DNA from: Gammaproteobacteria bacterium CG22_combo_CG10-13_8_21_14_all_40_8
Lineage (GTDB): Bacteria; Pseudomonadota; Gammaproteobacteria; Enterobacterales; GCA-002770795
Assembly: GCA_002770795.1 (NCBI GenBank)
Contig: PCTP01000014.1
Location: forward strand, 1 to 8,627
Length of the DNA: 8,627 bases
Direction: 5' to 3'
The notes under the pieces are model-generated. The model saw only the letters and a list, made by a program, of their open reading frames with translations, had not been told where the DNA came from and made no database searches. Positions 1 through 7,614 of this stretch are shown in pieces. Numbering within the stretch: the stretch's first letter is position 1; each line of letters begins with the position of its first letter. The position numbers were made by a program, and so were the translations under genes.

Positions 1-1
1 A

Positions 2-64
2 TCGGCATTAGTTTTCTTTCGCGTAAAGAAAACTAACCCGCCCAAAGCGGAAGCTTTATTCTAA
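2..64 (+). other. Possible 3' end of a plus-strand frame cut by the window edge
   Basis: Frame 2 of the plus strand is open from the first bases to a TAA at 62-64 and reads SALVFFRVKKTNPPKAEALF. It could be the C-terminus of a gene starting outside the window. It could equally be a chance reading through the inverted repeat at 8-36, which supplies most of its codons. No start codon or ribosome site is visible, and 20 codons are too few to call it coding. Confidence 0.15.
8..36. repeat. Perfect 12-bp inverted repeat with 5-nt loop
   Basis: Arms TTAGTTTTCTTT (8-19) and AAAGAAAACTAA (25-36) are exact reverse complements around the loop CGCGT. A second small hairpin, AAAGC-GGAA-GCTTT, follows at 44-57. 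The arms are T-rich on the 5' side and A-rich on the 3' side on either strand, so the hairpin lacks the 3' U-tract of an intrinsic terminator. It lies downstream of the histidine kinase stop codon. It may be one copy of a dispersed genomic repeat, but only one copy is visible in this window. Confidence 0.6.
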
Positions 65-105
65 ATGACCACTGCTCACCGCAAAATAGATAAACCCCAA
101 TCATG

Positions 106-2064
106 TTATTTAGAAAGCGGTAACTCAAACTGCTCCCCTTCTTCACTGTTTTTAACCGCAGAATGCGGTTTATTATATCTTAAGCTGTCTTTCGAAATGG
201 GAAAGCACAAAGTAAACTTCGTTCCAACGCCCACATGAGAGTCTACTTCCATCTCGCCATTCATTTGCTCTGTTACAATAAAATATGAAACAGATAATCC
301 TAACCCAGTGCCAGAACTTTCAGACTTAGTGGTAAAAAAAGGCTCAAAAATTCTGCGCCTAATTCTCTCTGACATCCCCTTTCCATTGTCCTGCACTTCA
401 ACCACCACATAATGATATTTTTTATACAGCTTAAGTTCTATCTTGGGATCGAGAATTGTTGTATCAGCCAACGCTTGAGCCGCGTTTGTCAGAAGATTTA
501 AAAATACTTGCTGTAATCTGGAACGTCTTCCCACCACATGGGGTATGTTATTGGAATATTCTTTGCTGATTTTAATGTTTCTAAAATCATATTTTTTCTT
601 GCTAGAGAAATCATTTTGAGCCAGTCTCACCGAGGATTCAATAATTTCCTCTAAATCCAAATCCTGTTCTTCTGCACCCGCTGGTCGAGCAAAACTCAGC
701 ATGTCTTCTACAATTACAGCGGCCCGTTTCCCCGCTTCATCAATGGTATTCAAAAAACCAAGTATATTCTGTTGTTCCATATATTGTTCAAAGATCTCAA
801 AGTCCAATTTGAGCTTGGTTGCAATTTTTCGACTTCTAGGCAACTTTGTTCCTAAGCGTCTTCTGAGATTTTGACTGCTTTGCAAAATGGCACCTAATGG
901 ATTATTAATTTCATGTGCCATGCCTGCGGCTAGTCCACCTAGTGACAGCATTTTTTCTGTTTGAACCAGCATGTTTTCTATTTTCACTTGCTCGGTAACA
1001 TCATCTACACGCACCACGACCCCTTCTGTCACTGCTGTATTTAAGGTATAAATGACCAAATCCAAGACATAGCTTTTACCAGAAATATCTATTTCCAAAC
1101 GCTGACTATAAGGATACTGTTCTATCATCAATTTGTCGGCGATCTGTCTTATGTGGGGTTCTAACTCTGGGATCAACTCCCCTAAACGTTTTCCTGTGGC
1201 TTTTTCAGCAGAAATACCGACCAGCATTTCTGCTTGATGATTCCATTGAGTGATATGGTTTGATTTATCTAAGGCAATAATCACAGAAGGCATGGAATCG
1301 ATCATGGCAAATAAAAATTCTCTTAATTCATTCACATCTTTCTCGGCGCGCTCTCGACTATGAATTTGTCTTTTTAACTCTCTGGCCCTCTGATGTACAC
1401 GTGTTTCCAAGCGGTTTCTAGCGCGTTCCAAAGACTTTCTGGAAGCTTCTAAATCATTTTCGGTTTGTAACCATTCGGAAATATCCCGTGCCACTGTCAC
1501 CAATTGAGGGCTGCTCAACCAATCGGCTACTCGGGTATTAATTTCAACAGGAATATAGTCGCCAGTCCTCGTTCTAAATTCTGCTTGGTACGAAATACCT
1601 TCGCCCTCTGAAAGTTGTAGCTGAAAATCTTTCCTTCTTTTTAGAATACCTTTTTCTTCAATATCCCAAAAACTTAGGGACAACAGCTCTTCATCGTTAT
1701 ATCCCAGGCGTTTCGCGGTAGCATGATTAGCGCCTAATATGTGGCCTTCTACATTGTGTTGAATGATCAAATTATGTTCACTATTTAGCATGGCGCGCGT
1801 ATTGATACGGATTTTCTGCAATTGTTCTTCAGATTTTTTAACTCTTTTCCAAAGAACATAAATGGGCAAATATCCCAAAATAACAGAAACACCTCCGACC
1901 ATTAATTCATGGTGAATGTCATAAATACCATAAATGAAAAGACTGGAACCAATTATGACAGGAATAGATGCCACAACCCAAAAAAACCAATAGGTTCCTT
2001 TACGGCTAGAAATATCACTAATAATATTATCGAGTGAGGTAGGCATATCATTCTCTGTTAGCAT
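106..2064 (-). CDS. Membrane-bound PAS-domain sensor histidine kinase
   Basis: This is a 652-aa inner-membrane sensor kinase expected to autophosphorylate on histidine and pass the phosphate to an unlinked response regulator. Domains in order: two N-terminal membrane segments (about 25-47 and 54-73) with almost no periplasmic loop; PAS 1 (about 85-195); a charged coiled coil (about 198-248); PAS 2 (about 250-358); HisKA with the H-box HEINNPLG (phosphorylated H384); and an HATPase_c domain with the N-box around N527, DNGKGM (559-564), FEPFFTTK (573-580) and GTGLGLS (585-591). All catalytic motifs are intact. The HisKA hairpin is lengthened by a charged stretch at about 400-437. There is no receiver domain or regulator gene nearby. 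The minimal periplasmic loop suggests that the signal is sensed in the cytoplasm or membrane, through the PAS domains. The first ATG lacks a clear Shine-Dalgarno sequence. Met7 (2044-2046) follows CAGAGA at a suitable distance and may be the true start. The ligand is unknown. Confidence 0.93.
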   Translation of the reverse strand: MLTENDMPTSLDNIISDISSRKGTYWFFWVVASIPVIIGSSLFIYGIYDIHHELMVGGVSVILGYLPIYVLWKRVKKSEEQLQKIRINTRAMLNSEHNLIIQHNVEGHILGANHATAKRLGYNDEELLSLSFWDIEEKGILKRRKDFQLQLSEGEGISYQAEFRTRTGDYIPVEINTRVADWLSSPQLVTVARDISEWLQTENDLEASRKSLERARNRLETRVHQRARELKRQIHSRERAEKDVNELREFLFAMIDSMPSVIIALDKSNHITQWNHQAEMLVGISAEKATGKRLGELIPELEPHIRQIADKLMIEQYPYSQRLEIDISGKSYVLDLVIYTLNTAVTEGVVVRVDDVTEQVKIENMLVQTEKMLSLGGLAAGMAHEINNPLGAILQSSQNLRRRLGTKLPRSRKIATKLKLDFEIFEQYMEQQNILGFLNTIDEAGKRAAVIVEDMLSFARPAGAEEQDLDLEEIIESSVRLAQNDFSSKKKYDFRNIKISKEYSNNIPHVVGRRSRLQQVFLNLLTNAAQALADTTILDPKIELKLYKKYHYVVVEVQDNGKGMSERIRRRIFEPFFTTKSESSGTGLGLSVSYFIVTEQMNGEMEVDSHVGVGTKFTLCFPISKDSLRYNKPHSAVKNSEEGEQFELPLSK

Positions 2065-2086
2065 GTTAGCTTATACTAAGACTTAT

Positions 2087-2116
2087 GATATAACCGTACA
2101 AGTGTCTAACCGTCAA
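2087..2116 (-). promoter_or_regulatory. Candidate sigma-70 promoter of the histidine kinase
   Basis: On the minus strand, TTGACG (2111-2116, five of six matches to the -35 consensus) is followed after 18 bp by TATATC (2087-2092, four of six matches to the -10). Transcription would start near 2080, leaving a leader of about 16 nt to the first ATG or about 34 nt to Met7. The position fits well but the -10 is only moderate. Confidence 0.4.
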
Positions 2117-2145
2117 GTAGGTGTTTCTTTAGCTGTTTCTTTTGC

Positions 2146-2185
2146 CTTGCCATTACCCTTGCCATAGGAAGCCCTTGCCATAGGA
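2146..2185. repeat. Short direct repeats, 16-bp period, in the divergent spacer
   Basis: CCCTTGCCATAGGA occurs at 2156-2169 and again at 2172-2185, with a 16-bp period. A third, shorter match CTTGCCAT lies at 2146-2153, so the octamer CTTGCCAT occurs three times in 36 bp. It lies between the divergent kinase and rsd starts, so it could be a binding site array or a slippage duplication. The rest of the spacer (2065-2305) shows no gene. For rsd I see only a weak promoter candidate (TTGGAG at 2219-2224 and TAGGAT at 2241-2246). Confidence 0.6.
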
Positions 2186-2305
2186 CATCTGACAAGTTAG
2201 ATTTAAGCATTGAACTCTTTGGAGCCATTTTTTTACATGTTAGGATATAGAACCAATCAGTTTGAGTCTCTACCCCTGCTACCTTAAATAAAAAATGAGA
2301 ACAAC

Positions 2306-2773
2306 ATGCAAAATGAAACTGCCACCACTTTAGTAAAATTCAGCGGTTACCATCCAGCGATTGATCGATGGCTACAGCATCGACAGCTATTGAGTGCTGG
2401 ATTTTCACAGCTTGTGGAACAAACGCGTGTGAGAACAGAATTACCCAATCTCAGCGCCACTCATTATTGGTGTCAGGAGTTAGTGGATTATTTATCTGAG
2501 GGGCATTTCCAAATTTTCAACAGGACCAGTTTTGACGAAAAATCATCTTTATCTCAAATTCATTATCAAAACATTAGCGATACCACGCCAATTCTACTAA
2601 AATTAGAACAGGAACTTTGCGGGCTAAAGCTTGAAGAAAATGCCCGTTATGATAGTTTATTGTCCGCTTTGGGTGAAACCCTCGCTTATCGAATAGAGAT
2701 AGAAAGTCTTTGGATAGAAGAGATCATCCGGCTGACCCAACAAGAGGTAAAAAATGATACGTGTATTAATTGA
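2306..2773 (+). CDS. rsd: Rsd/AlgQ-family anti-sigma-70 regulator
   Basis: This 155-aa protein has about the length of E. coli Rsd (158 aa). Family hallmarks are visible along its length: DRWLQHRQLL (20-29), YWCQELVDYLSEGHFQIF (54-71), and the C-terminal helix with LLSALGETLAYRIEIE (118-133). Rsd proteins are all-helical cytoplasmic factors. In E. coli Rsd binds region 4 of the housekeeping sigma factor in stationary phase and limits its access to core RNA polymerase; in Pseudomonas the homologue AlgQ affects alginate and virulence genes. The ATG is preceded only by a weak GAGA about 5 nt upstream. The middle segment (about 75-110) does not match the E. coli protein obviously, so this is a divergent member. 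The 3' end overlaps the next gene by 20 bp, which implies a two-gene operon and possibly coupled translation. The symbol follows the E. coli name; algQ would be equally valid. Confidence 0.88.
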   Translation: MQNETATTLVKFSGYHPAIDRWLQHRQLLSAGFSQLVEQTRVRTELPNLSATHYWCQELVDYLSEGHFQIFNRTSFDEKSSLSQIHYQNISDTTPILLKLEQELCGLKLEENARYDSLLSALGETLAYRIEIESLWIEEIIRLTQQEVKNDTCIN

Positions 2774-3032
2774 ACGTCACATCAAAGATGGTCATCTGGA
2801 TCAGTATAAAGATGTGATAAAACATGCTAAGAAATCCGCAGGAAACGTACAAGGCTATGTTTCAGGAGAGATGCTCTCCGAAGCGAAAAACCCCCATATT
2901 GTGATGGTGATGTCTCAATGGACCGATGAACAATCTTGGTTGTCATGGGAAAAATCCCCTGTGAGACTGAATATCATCAACGCATTGAAAGATATTTTAG
3001 TGGGTAACGAATCTATTCGAATATTTCAATAA
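2754..3032 (+). CDS. Small ABM-domain (antibiotic biosynthesis monooxygenase-like) protein
   Basis: This 92-aa cytoplasmic protein shows the pattern of the dimeric alpha/beta-barrel ABM family: an opening strand MIRVLIERHI, a helix rich in Lys and Asp, GYVSGEMLSE (34-43), a central strand HIVMVMSQW (48-56), then EQSWLSWEKSP (59-69). Family members include quinol monooxygenases and heme-degrading enzymes, but many small ones have no assigned reaction, and nothing here identifies a substrate. The heme-ligand Asn/His arrangement of IsdG-type enzymes cannot be recognised with confidence. The start is well supported by GAGG six nt before the ATG, inside the end of rsd. The 20-bp overlap in a different frame suggests translational coupling to rsd. 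It is transcribed towards the convergent exporter operon, whose last gene ends 60 bp away. Confidence 0.8.
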   Translation: MIRVLIERHIKDGHLDQYKDVIKHAKKSAGNVQGYVSGEMLSEAKNPHIVMVMSQWTDEQSWLSWEKSPVRLNIINALKDILVGNESIRIFQ

Positions 3033-3062
3033 AAAATCCCAGCTTATTTCAGTTTTTCTCAT

Positions 3063-3082
3063 GCGATATTCAAGTGAATCGC
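3063..3082. terminator. Weak hairpin in the convergent gap
   Basis: Between the two converging operons, GCG-AT-ATTC and GAAT-CGC can pair around an AAGT loop with a two-base bulge. No U-tract follows on either strand, so it is only a possible weak bidirectional terminator. It is the only structure I see in the 60-bp gap. Confidence 0.2.
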
Positions 3083-3092
3083 TCTTCACAAA

Positions 3093-5573
3093 TCAATAAC
3101 TCTTCAAAAGGTGCGCTGGGTTTATTTGGCGCAACTTTAACAGAGCGAGCACTAAAGAGATCCCTACAGTCACTGCCACACCAGTGAATACGACGACTGC
3201 CAGATAAATCAATGATCCCTGCAATGGGATAAGCCATTCTTTAATCCAAGAGATCAGGGTAATACCAACAGTTGCACTCAACAGCAGGGCAAGTATAAAA
3301 ATTACCCAATAAGGTGAGGCTAATTGTTTGGAGATCTGATAAAAATTGGCGCCCACCGCCATTCTGATCCCCAAAGCGCGGCGGTTTTTTTCAATAGCCT
3401 CAGCCACGTTGGCATAAATGCCTAAGGTGGCCAGTAATACTGCCAAGGCTGAACAAAACATCACAATTTGCGCAAAATGTCTATCATTCTGCAATTGCTG
3501 CTGAATCCTCTCCTCAATAGTCTCTACACTGACTTCAACGTTTTTTATGCCCTGAGCCACGAGTCCATCTGCCACTAAGCTTTTAATCAGCCCCCTTGAT
3601 GATTGACTGGATAATATCAGCGAATGAAAAGAGAACTCTCGCCATTTGACACTGCTGCTATGATAGATCATAGGACGAGCCGCCACTCTGGGATCGATGT
3701 AGCGCATATCGGCAATCACACCCGCAATCTTCAGCTCAGTATGATTGAAATCCTCAAAGATCACAGACTGGTTTAGCAGCTTGTCAGCCCCCACACCCAA
3801 TTCTTTCGCCATAGCCTCATTGATCACTATTTCCTGCTTCGAGGCATCATTAAAAGTTCGGCCTGCTTTTAAAGGAATTTGCAACAGGTTAAAAAAATTG
3901 TCTGAAATCGCAACCACTGCCGCAGTTGTGGTACCTGGGATCTGTCCACTGTTATTCAGCTTTGCCAATCTTAGAGTTTTGCTTGATAAGGATAATTTGG
4001 AAAATGGCATCAGCTCTGCAAACGCCAGATTGTCTCTGTCCGTGCTTAGGGTGCTGGCTTCATAAAATGATTTCTGATCGATATGTTTTTCACAGGCTTC
4101 AGGAAAATCACACTGCCAACTGGCAACCCAAGCTTTCTGGTTAAAACCACCCCAAGCCACTTGGGTGAGGTGATTTAAATTCAGTGCAAAAAGTGTGGCT
4201 AAAAATAAGCTGATCAGTGCTGCCGCTATCTGTATCACATTCAGTAATCGCTGAAGCAACAATGTTTTGACCGAGGCTGTCATGGTTCTCGCAGAGTGGA
4301 CTATCAAACGATTGGCAAAACGCACGGGAACCAGACTGATCAATGTTGCAATGAAAAAGGTCAGGGATAATAAAACCGTAAAACTCCATAGATCGGGCGC
4401 GAATAAACGTGAAGGAATATATAAGCTGAAAGGCTTTATCTGTGACAGATAATCAAAAAACAATAAACTAAAACCGTATGAAGCAGGGACTGCCGTTAAG
4501 AAAAATAACCACATTTCACCTAAAACCTGAAAAAAAATGTCCCATGGGCTGGCACCCAGACTATAGCGTAGCATAAACTCCTGGCGCCTTTGTGGCGTTT
4601 TTTCAGCCAGAAATAAGAGTAGATTAGCCACCACCAATACCGCAAGTGCTAAAGCAGCCATAAGCAGCAAGTTGCTATATTGCTTCACTCTGTGGCTAAT
4701 GGCTGGATTCGGATCAAGCCCTTGGATCACCAAAGGATCCGCCTTGGTATAGGCATTATCTATGCTTAAAGGCATACCATTGATTTCGCCTGGTGGCGGG
4801 GGCTTAAAATCCATTTTGGATAACATAAATTGTAAATCCCTCACCCGACTTCCGGCACTTAAAATGCCAAAAACATAATGGTTGGGAAGTCGTTCATCCG
4901 TTAATTTTTGGAGCAAGTCTTCTATGGCACCACCAAAGCGAATACCGGATCTTGTGACAAACCGAAAATCGTTATCCGCGCTCATCCAGACATCAACATC
5001 ATAGGGTTTAAATCCAGTAAATCCCTTGGGAAGAACACCAACAACCTGCCAGCTGCCAATTCCATCAACCACAACCTGACTCCCGATCAGGGAAGCAGAT
5101 TGGGCAAATTGTCGCTCCCAGAGTTTGTGACTGATAAGTACTTGTTGTACACCTAAAGCTGGCACAGAACTCAGTAAGGTACCTGCCGCTGGCAGAAGAT
5201 CCAACGCCGCAAAAAAATCCGCATTCAACATACCAATTGTAAAAGATTGAGCAGGAAAACTATCAAACTTCATAGCAGCCTTTTCTTCAGTATAAAGTCC
5301 CATGGCCTGAATATAGGGCGTTTGTTTGAGCAAAGTTGACTGTATTTTGGAAACAGGTAGCAACAGCTTATTATTTCCATCAAACCCAAAAGTGAAATAA
5401 TTTTGATCCGTACGCACCCCTGGAGGCAAGTCAAAATGACCGCGAAACTTTAGCTGTATGGCCAAGAGCAACAGAGCCAGCATAAACACCAAAGATAACC
5501 AATGAAACAAACTTTGAATCATTGTTTTGCGCCAGGGATGCCAAAAAGGTGATATGAGGGCGAAAAACTCCAT
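3093..5573 (-). CDS. ABC exporter permease with two MacB-PCD/FtsX units
   Basis: This large inner-membrane permease of the MacB/FtsX (ABC3, mechanotransmission) superfamily has 826 aa from the chosen start, or 833 aa if an earlier ATG at 5594 is used. Membrane segments are visible (833-aa numbering) at about 28-48, 307-330, 354-381, 402-424, 450-472, 705-730, 760-784 and 794-820. A periplasmic MacB_PCD-like domain follows the first segment and another follows the fifth. The second FtsX unit carries the classic RRALGIRMAVGA (738-749) and a terminal INPAHLL; the first has the weaker QEFMLRYSLGAS. So one chain carries both halves that MacB supplies as a dimer, consistent with a pseudo-dimer on one ATPase dimer. 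The ATG at 5571-5573 is preceded by AAGGGG with a 6-nt spacer, whereas the upstream ATG, which would overlap the ATPase gene by 11 bp, has no ribosome site. The second periplasmic domain has Cys495 and Cys501. It is the last gene of the operon. Export, rather than lipoprotein release, is inferred from the adaptor gene. Confidence 0.9.
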   Translation of the reverse strand: MEFFALISPFWHPWRKTMIQSLFHWLSLVFMLALLLLAIQLKFRGHFDLPPGVRTDQNYFTFGFDGNNKLLLPVSKIQSTLLKQTPYIQAMGLYTEEKAAMKFDSFPAQSFTIGMLNADFFAALDLLPAAGTLLSSVPALGVQQVLISHKLWERQFAQSASLIGSQVVVDGIGSWQVVGVLPKGFTGFKPYDVDVWMSADNDFRFVTRSGIRFGGAIEDLLQKLTDERLPNHYVFGILSAGSRVRDLQFMLSKMDFKPPPPGEINGMPLSIDNAYTKADPLVIQGLDPNPAISHRVKQYSNLLLMAALALAVLVVANLLLFLAEKTPQRRQEFMLRYSLGASPWDIFFQVLGEMWLFFLTAVPASYGFSLLFFDYLSQIKPFSLYIPSRLFAPDLWSFTVLLSLTFFIATLISLVPVRFANRLIVHSARTMTASVKTLLLQRLLNVIQIAAALISLFLATLFALNLNHLTQVAWGGFNQKAWVASWQCDFPEACEKHIDQKSFYEASTLSTDRDNLAFAELMPFSKLSLSSKTLRLAKLNNSGQIPGTTTAAVVAISDNFFNLLQIPLKAGRTFNDASKQEIVINEAMAKELGVGADKLLNQSVIFEDFNHTELKIAGVIADMRYIDPRVAARPMIYHSSSVKWREFSFHSLILSSQSSRGLIKSLVADGLVAQGIKNVEVSVETIEERIQQQLQNDRHFAQIVMFCSALAVLLATLGIYANVAEAIEKNRRALGIRMAVGANFYQISKQLASPYWVIFILALLLSATVGITLISWIKEWLIPLQGSLIYLAVVVFTGVAVTVGISLVLALLKLRQINPAHLLKSY

Positions 5574-5579
5574 GGCTAA

Positions 5580-5585
5580 CCCCTT
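5580..5585 (-). promoter_or_regulatory. Ribosome binding site deciding the permease start
   Basis: AAGGGG on the minus strand overlaps the ATPase stop codon and lies 6 nt before the ATG at 5571-5573. It favours that start over the ATG at 5592-5594, and it couples the two genes closely. Confidence 0.6.
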
Positions 5586-6258
5586 ATTTTTCATGGACGA
5601 TTAAGCCATCCTGAAGCTGTATACTTCGATGAACTTGCTGGGCATATTGCGGATTATGAGTCACCATCACAATAGTTGCGCCTTGTTGGTTCAAACTCTT
5701 AAGCAAGTTGATAATGGCCTCGGCATTGTGGCTATCCAAATTTCCCGTTGGCTCATCTGCTAGTATTAATGCAGGCTGGGTGGTCAGAGCGCGAGCGATG
5801 GCGACTCGTTGCTGCTGTCCCCCTGAAAGCTGCCAAGGATAATCTTTTTCACGGCCAGCCATAGCAACTCTGTCCAGACAATCCAAAGCAATCTCTCTAT
5901 AGGATTGTCGAGATATCTGTGGATGATAACGCATGGGTAAAATCACATTGTCCAAAATACTGAGATCACCGAGCAGATCAAAGGACTGAAAAATAAAGCC
6001 GATAGACTGATTACGCAAACGGCAACGCTGAGCGAAACTTAAGCTTGAGGTTTCCTCGCCCAACAACTTCAAATTGCCCGAGGTAGGCGCATCCAATAGG
6101 CCAAGTAATGAGAGCAGAGTGGATTTCCCACAACCTGAAGGGCCTTCTATGGCGATAAACTCCCCCTTTGCCACATCCATACTGATCCCGCGAAGCGCGG
6201 CAACGGGTGATGAGCCTGGATAGCTTTTCATGAGCTGATGGCATTGTATTATCATCAT
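5584..6258 (-). CDS. MacB/LolD-type ABC transporter ATPase
   Basis: This 224-aa free-standing nucleotide-binding subunit powers the adjacent permease from the cytoplasmic face. All catalytic motifs are present: Walker A GPSGCGKST (39-47), Q-loop Gln91 in FIFQSFDLL, signature LSGGQQQR (144-151), Walker B ALILADEPTGNLD (163-175) with catalytic Glu169, and the H-loop His201. The ADEPTGNLD form is typical of the MacB/LolD/FtsE branch that drives FtsX-fold permeases. The length is normal for the family. Two ATG codons stand in tandem at 6253-6258 behind AAGG; either may be used. The 90 bp separating it from the upstream adaptor gene shows no hairpin with a U-tract, so read-through is expected. In MacB proper this domain is fused to the permease; here it is separate. 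Confidence 0.95.
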   Translation of the reverse strand: MMIIQCHQLMKSYPGSSPVAALRGISMDVAKGEFIAIEGPSGCGKSTLLSLLGLLDAPTSGNLKLLGEETSSLSFAQRCRLRNQSIGFIFQSFDLLGDLSILDNVILPMRYHPQISRQSYREIALDCLDRVAMAGREKDYPWQLSGGQQQRVAIARALTTQPALILADEPTGNLDSHNAEAIINLLKSLNQQGATIVMVTHNPQYAQQVHRSIQLQDGLIVHEK

Positions 6259-6348
6259 CTTACCTTGTGTTTGTCATACTGTTGGGATTTGTTATTTTAT
6301 TGCCTGCTGCGCTTTTTCCTCTTGCTTGCTTCCTCTCAGGTTCGATAA

Positions 6349-7572
6349 TTATGGAGAAAGCATCTCCTCACTGAGCTTGATAGAGGACGCTCCTTGGTAC
6401 TTGCTCATGTCAGAAATAACTATCCAGTCATTCTCAGACAACCCACCAGCGACCACAATTTCATGGCCTCCACTAGCGCCAAATTCAACTTTAGCAGGTT
6501 GTATTGTGCGATGATCAGCCAGCAGTCGATAGATGGTCATGGTTTGATTTTCATGAACACCCACGGGTTTAAGTAACACCAGCACGTTGTTCAAGCGCTT
6601 AGTCTGAATGGAGACAGAAACCGCAAGCTTGGGACGAAAAGATTGAGGGAGATGATCGGGTAAGGAGATCTGCACCTTGGCCTGATCCTGCTCTATGCCA
6701 GGATCAATACTCTCCAACTTGGCAGTGACCACATCCTGACGCGAATCAACCTCCACAACCATGCCCGTTGCAAGACCATGAGAAGCCATGGAGGGCACTT
6801 GCGCCTCAACTTTTAATAAATCATTCTCGGAGAGTCTGGCGATAACCTGTCCTTCTTTTATTGTCATACCTGGGTGCCAGTCTGTGGCAAAATCTTGTAG
6901 AATGCCATCCACTTTTGCCCGAACCAACAAAGAATCCAGTTTTTTATCCAGACTAACCAACAAATCCTGCTTTTGTTGTAAGCGTATTTTAGCCGCCTTT
7001 AGCTTGGCTTCTCGGGAATGTTTAACTTGTAACAATTTTTGCTCTAGTAGTTCCAATTTCAATTTTTGTTTATCAATCTCTATCGCAGAAACAATAGAAC
7101 GTTTAAACAACTGATAAGAAGCGTCATAATCCAGCTTGAGCATTTTGAGTTCGCCCTCAGCCTCCGAAACCCGAGTGCCCTGATCGGCCTCCAGATCCAG
7201 ATAATCGGCTTGCATTTCCTGCAGATCAAACTGGGCATTTTGTCGCTGTTGTATCAGTTTTGGGTTGGATAGCTGTAAAATCAGGCTATCCTTTGTCACC
7301 TTATCACCTGGATGGCTGTCGATAGATTCAATCACCGCATCAGCAGGAGAAATCAACCAATGTTCAGCAACCAACTGCAACTGACCTGAGCCATAAACTG
7401 TTTCAATCAGATCTTTACGCACCACCTTGGCAAAATGCAAACTGTCAGTTTTGACCTCTGGGCGCAGATCGATAAGATTTTTGCCATCGTACCTCCCTAA
7501 AAACAACAGCACCAACAGTATAGAAAAGGCGACAATCCATTTTTTATAATTAAACAAAATCACTCCACTCAA
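6349..7572 (-). CDS. HlyD/MacA-like periplasmic adaptor of the ABC exporter
   Basis: This membrane-anchored periplasmic adaptor (membrane fusion protein) should link the ABC permease to an outer-membrane TolC-type channel. Visible parts: one N-terminal membrane anchor (about 11-26); first half of the lipoyl domain (about 75-103); a long alpha-hairpin coiled coil (about 104-212) rich in Leu, Lys and Gln; second lipoyl half (about 215-248, with AKVDGILQDF and HPGMTIKEGQ); a beta-barrel (about 250-322); and a membrane-proximal domain ending GGLSENDWIVIS (376-387). At the hairpin tip the TolC-contact RLS motif is partly kept: Leu155 and Ser162 are present but the Arg position is Ala151. No ATG exists near the start. 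The longest frame begins with TTG at 7570-7572; a TTG at 7555-7557 with GGAG 5 nt upstream is equally or more likely, and GTG at 7561-7563 is possible. All leave the anchor intact. No TolC homologue is in the window. Confidence 0.88.
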   Translation of the reverse strand: MSGVILFNYKKWIVAFSILLVLLFLGRYDGKNLIDLRPEVKTDSLHFAKVVRKDLIETVYGSGQLQLVAEHWLISPADAVIESIDSHPGDKVTKDSLILQLSNPKLIQQRQNAQFDLQEMQADYLDLEADQGTRVSEAEGELKMLKLDYDASYQLFKRSIVSAIEIDKQKLKLELLEQKLLQVKHSREAKLKAAKIRLQQKQDLLVSLDKKLDSLLVRAKVDGILQDFATDWHPGMTIKEGQVIARLSENDLLKVEAQVPSMASHGLATGMVVEVDSRQDVVTAKLESIDPGIEQDQAKVQISLPDHLPQSFRPKLAVSVSIQTKRLNNVLVLLKPVGVHENQTMTIYRLLADHRTIQPAKVEFGASGGHEIVVAGGLSENDWIVISDMSKYQGASSIKLSEEMLSP

Positions 7573-7614
7573 TGCCTCGCTTTTTTCAAGAAATGCAGAA
7601 AAACCGATCAGTTA

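Noticed and set aside
3745..4452. Several overlapping short open frames on both strands inside the permease gene
   Set aside because: They lie wholly within the permease coding sequence, lack ribosome sites, and give compositions without recognisable domains; they are shadows of the real frame.
6788..7272. Plus-strand open frames opposite the adaptor coiled coil
   Set aside because: They arise from the low stop density of the repetitive Leu/Lys/Gln-rich helix region read antisense; there is no start context or family resemblance.
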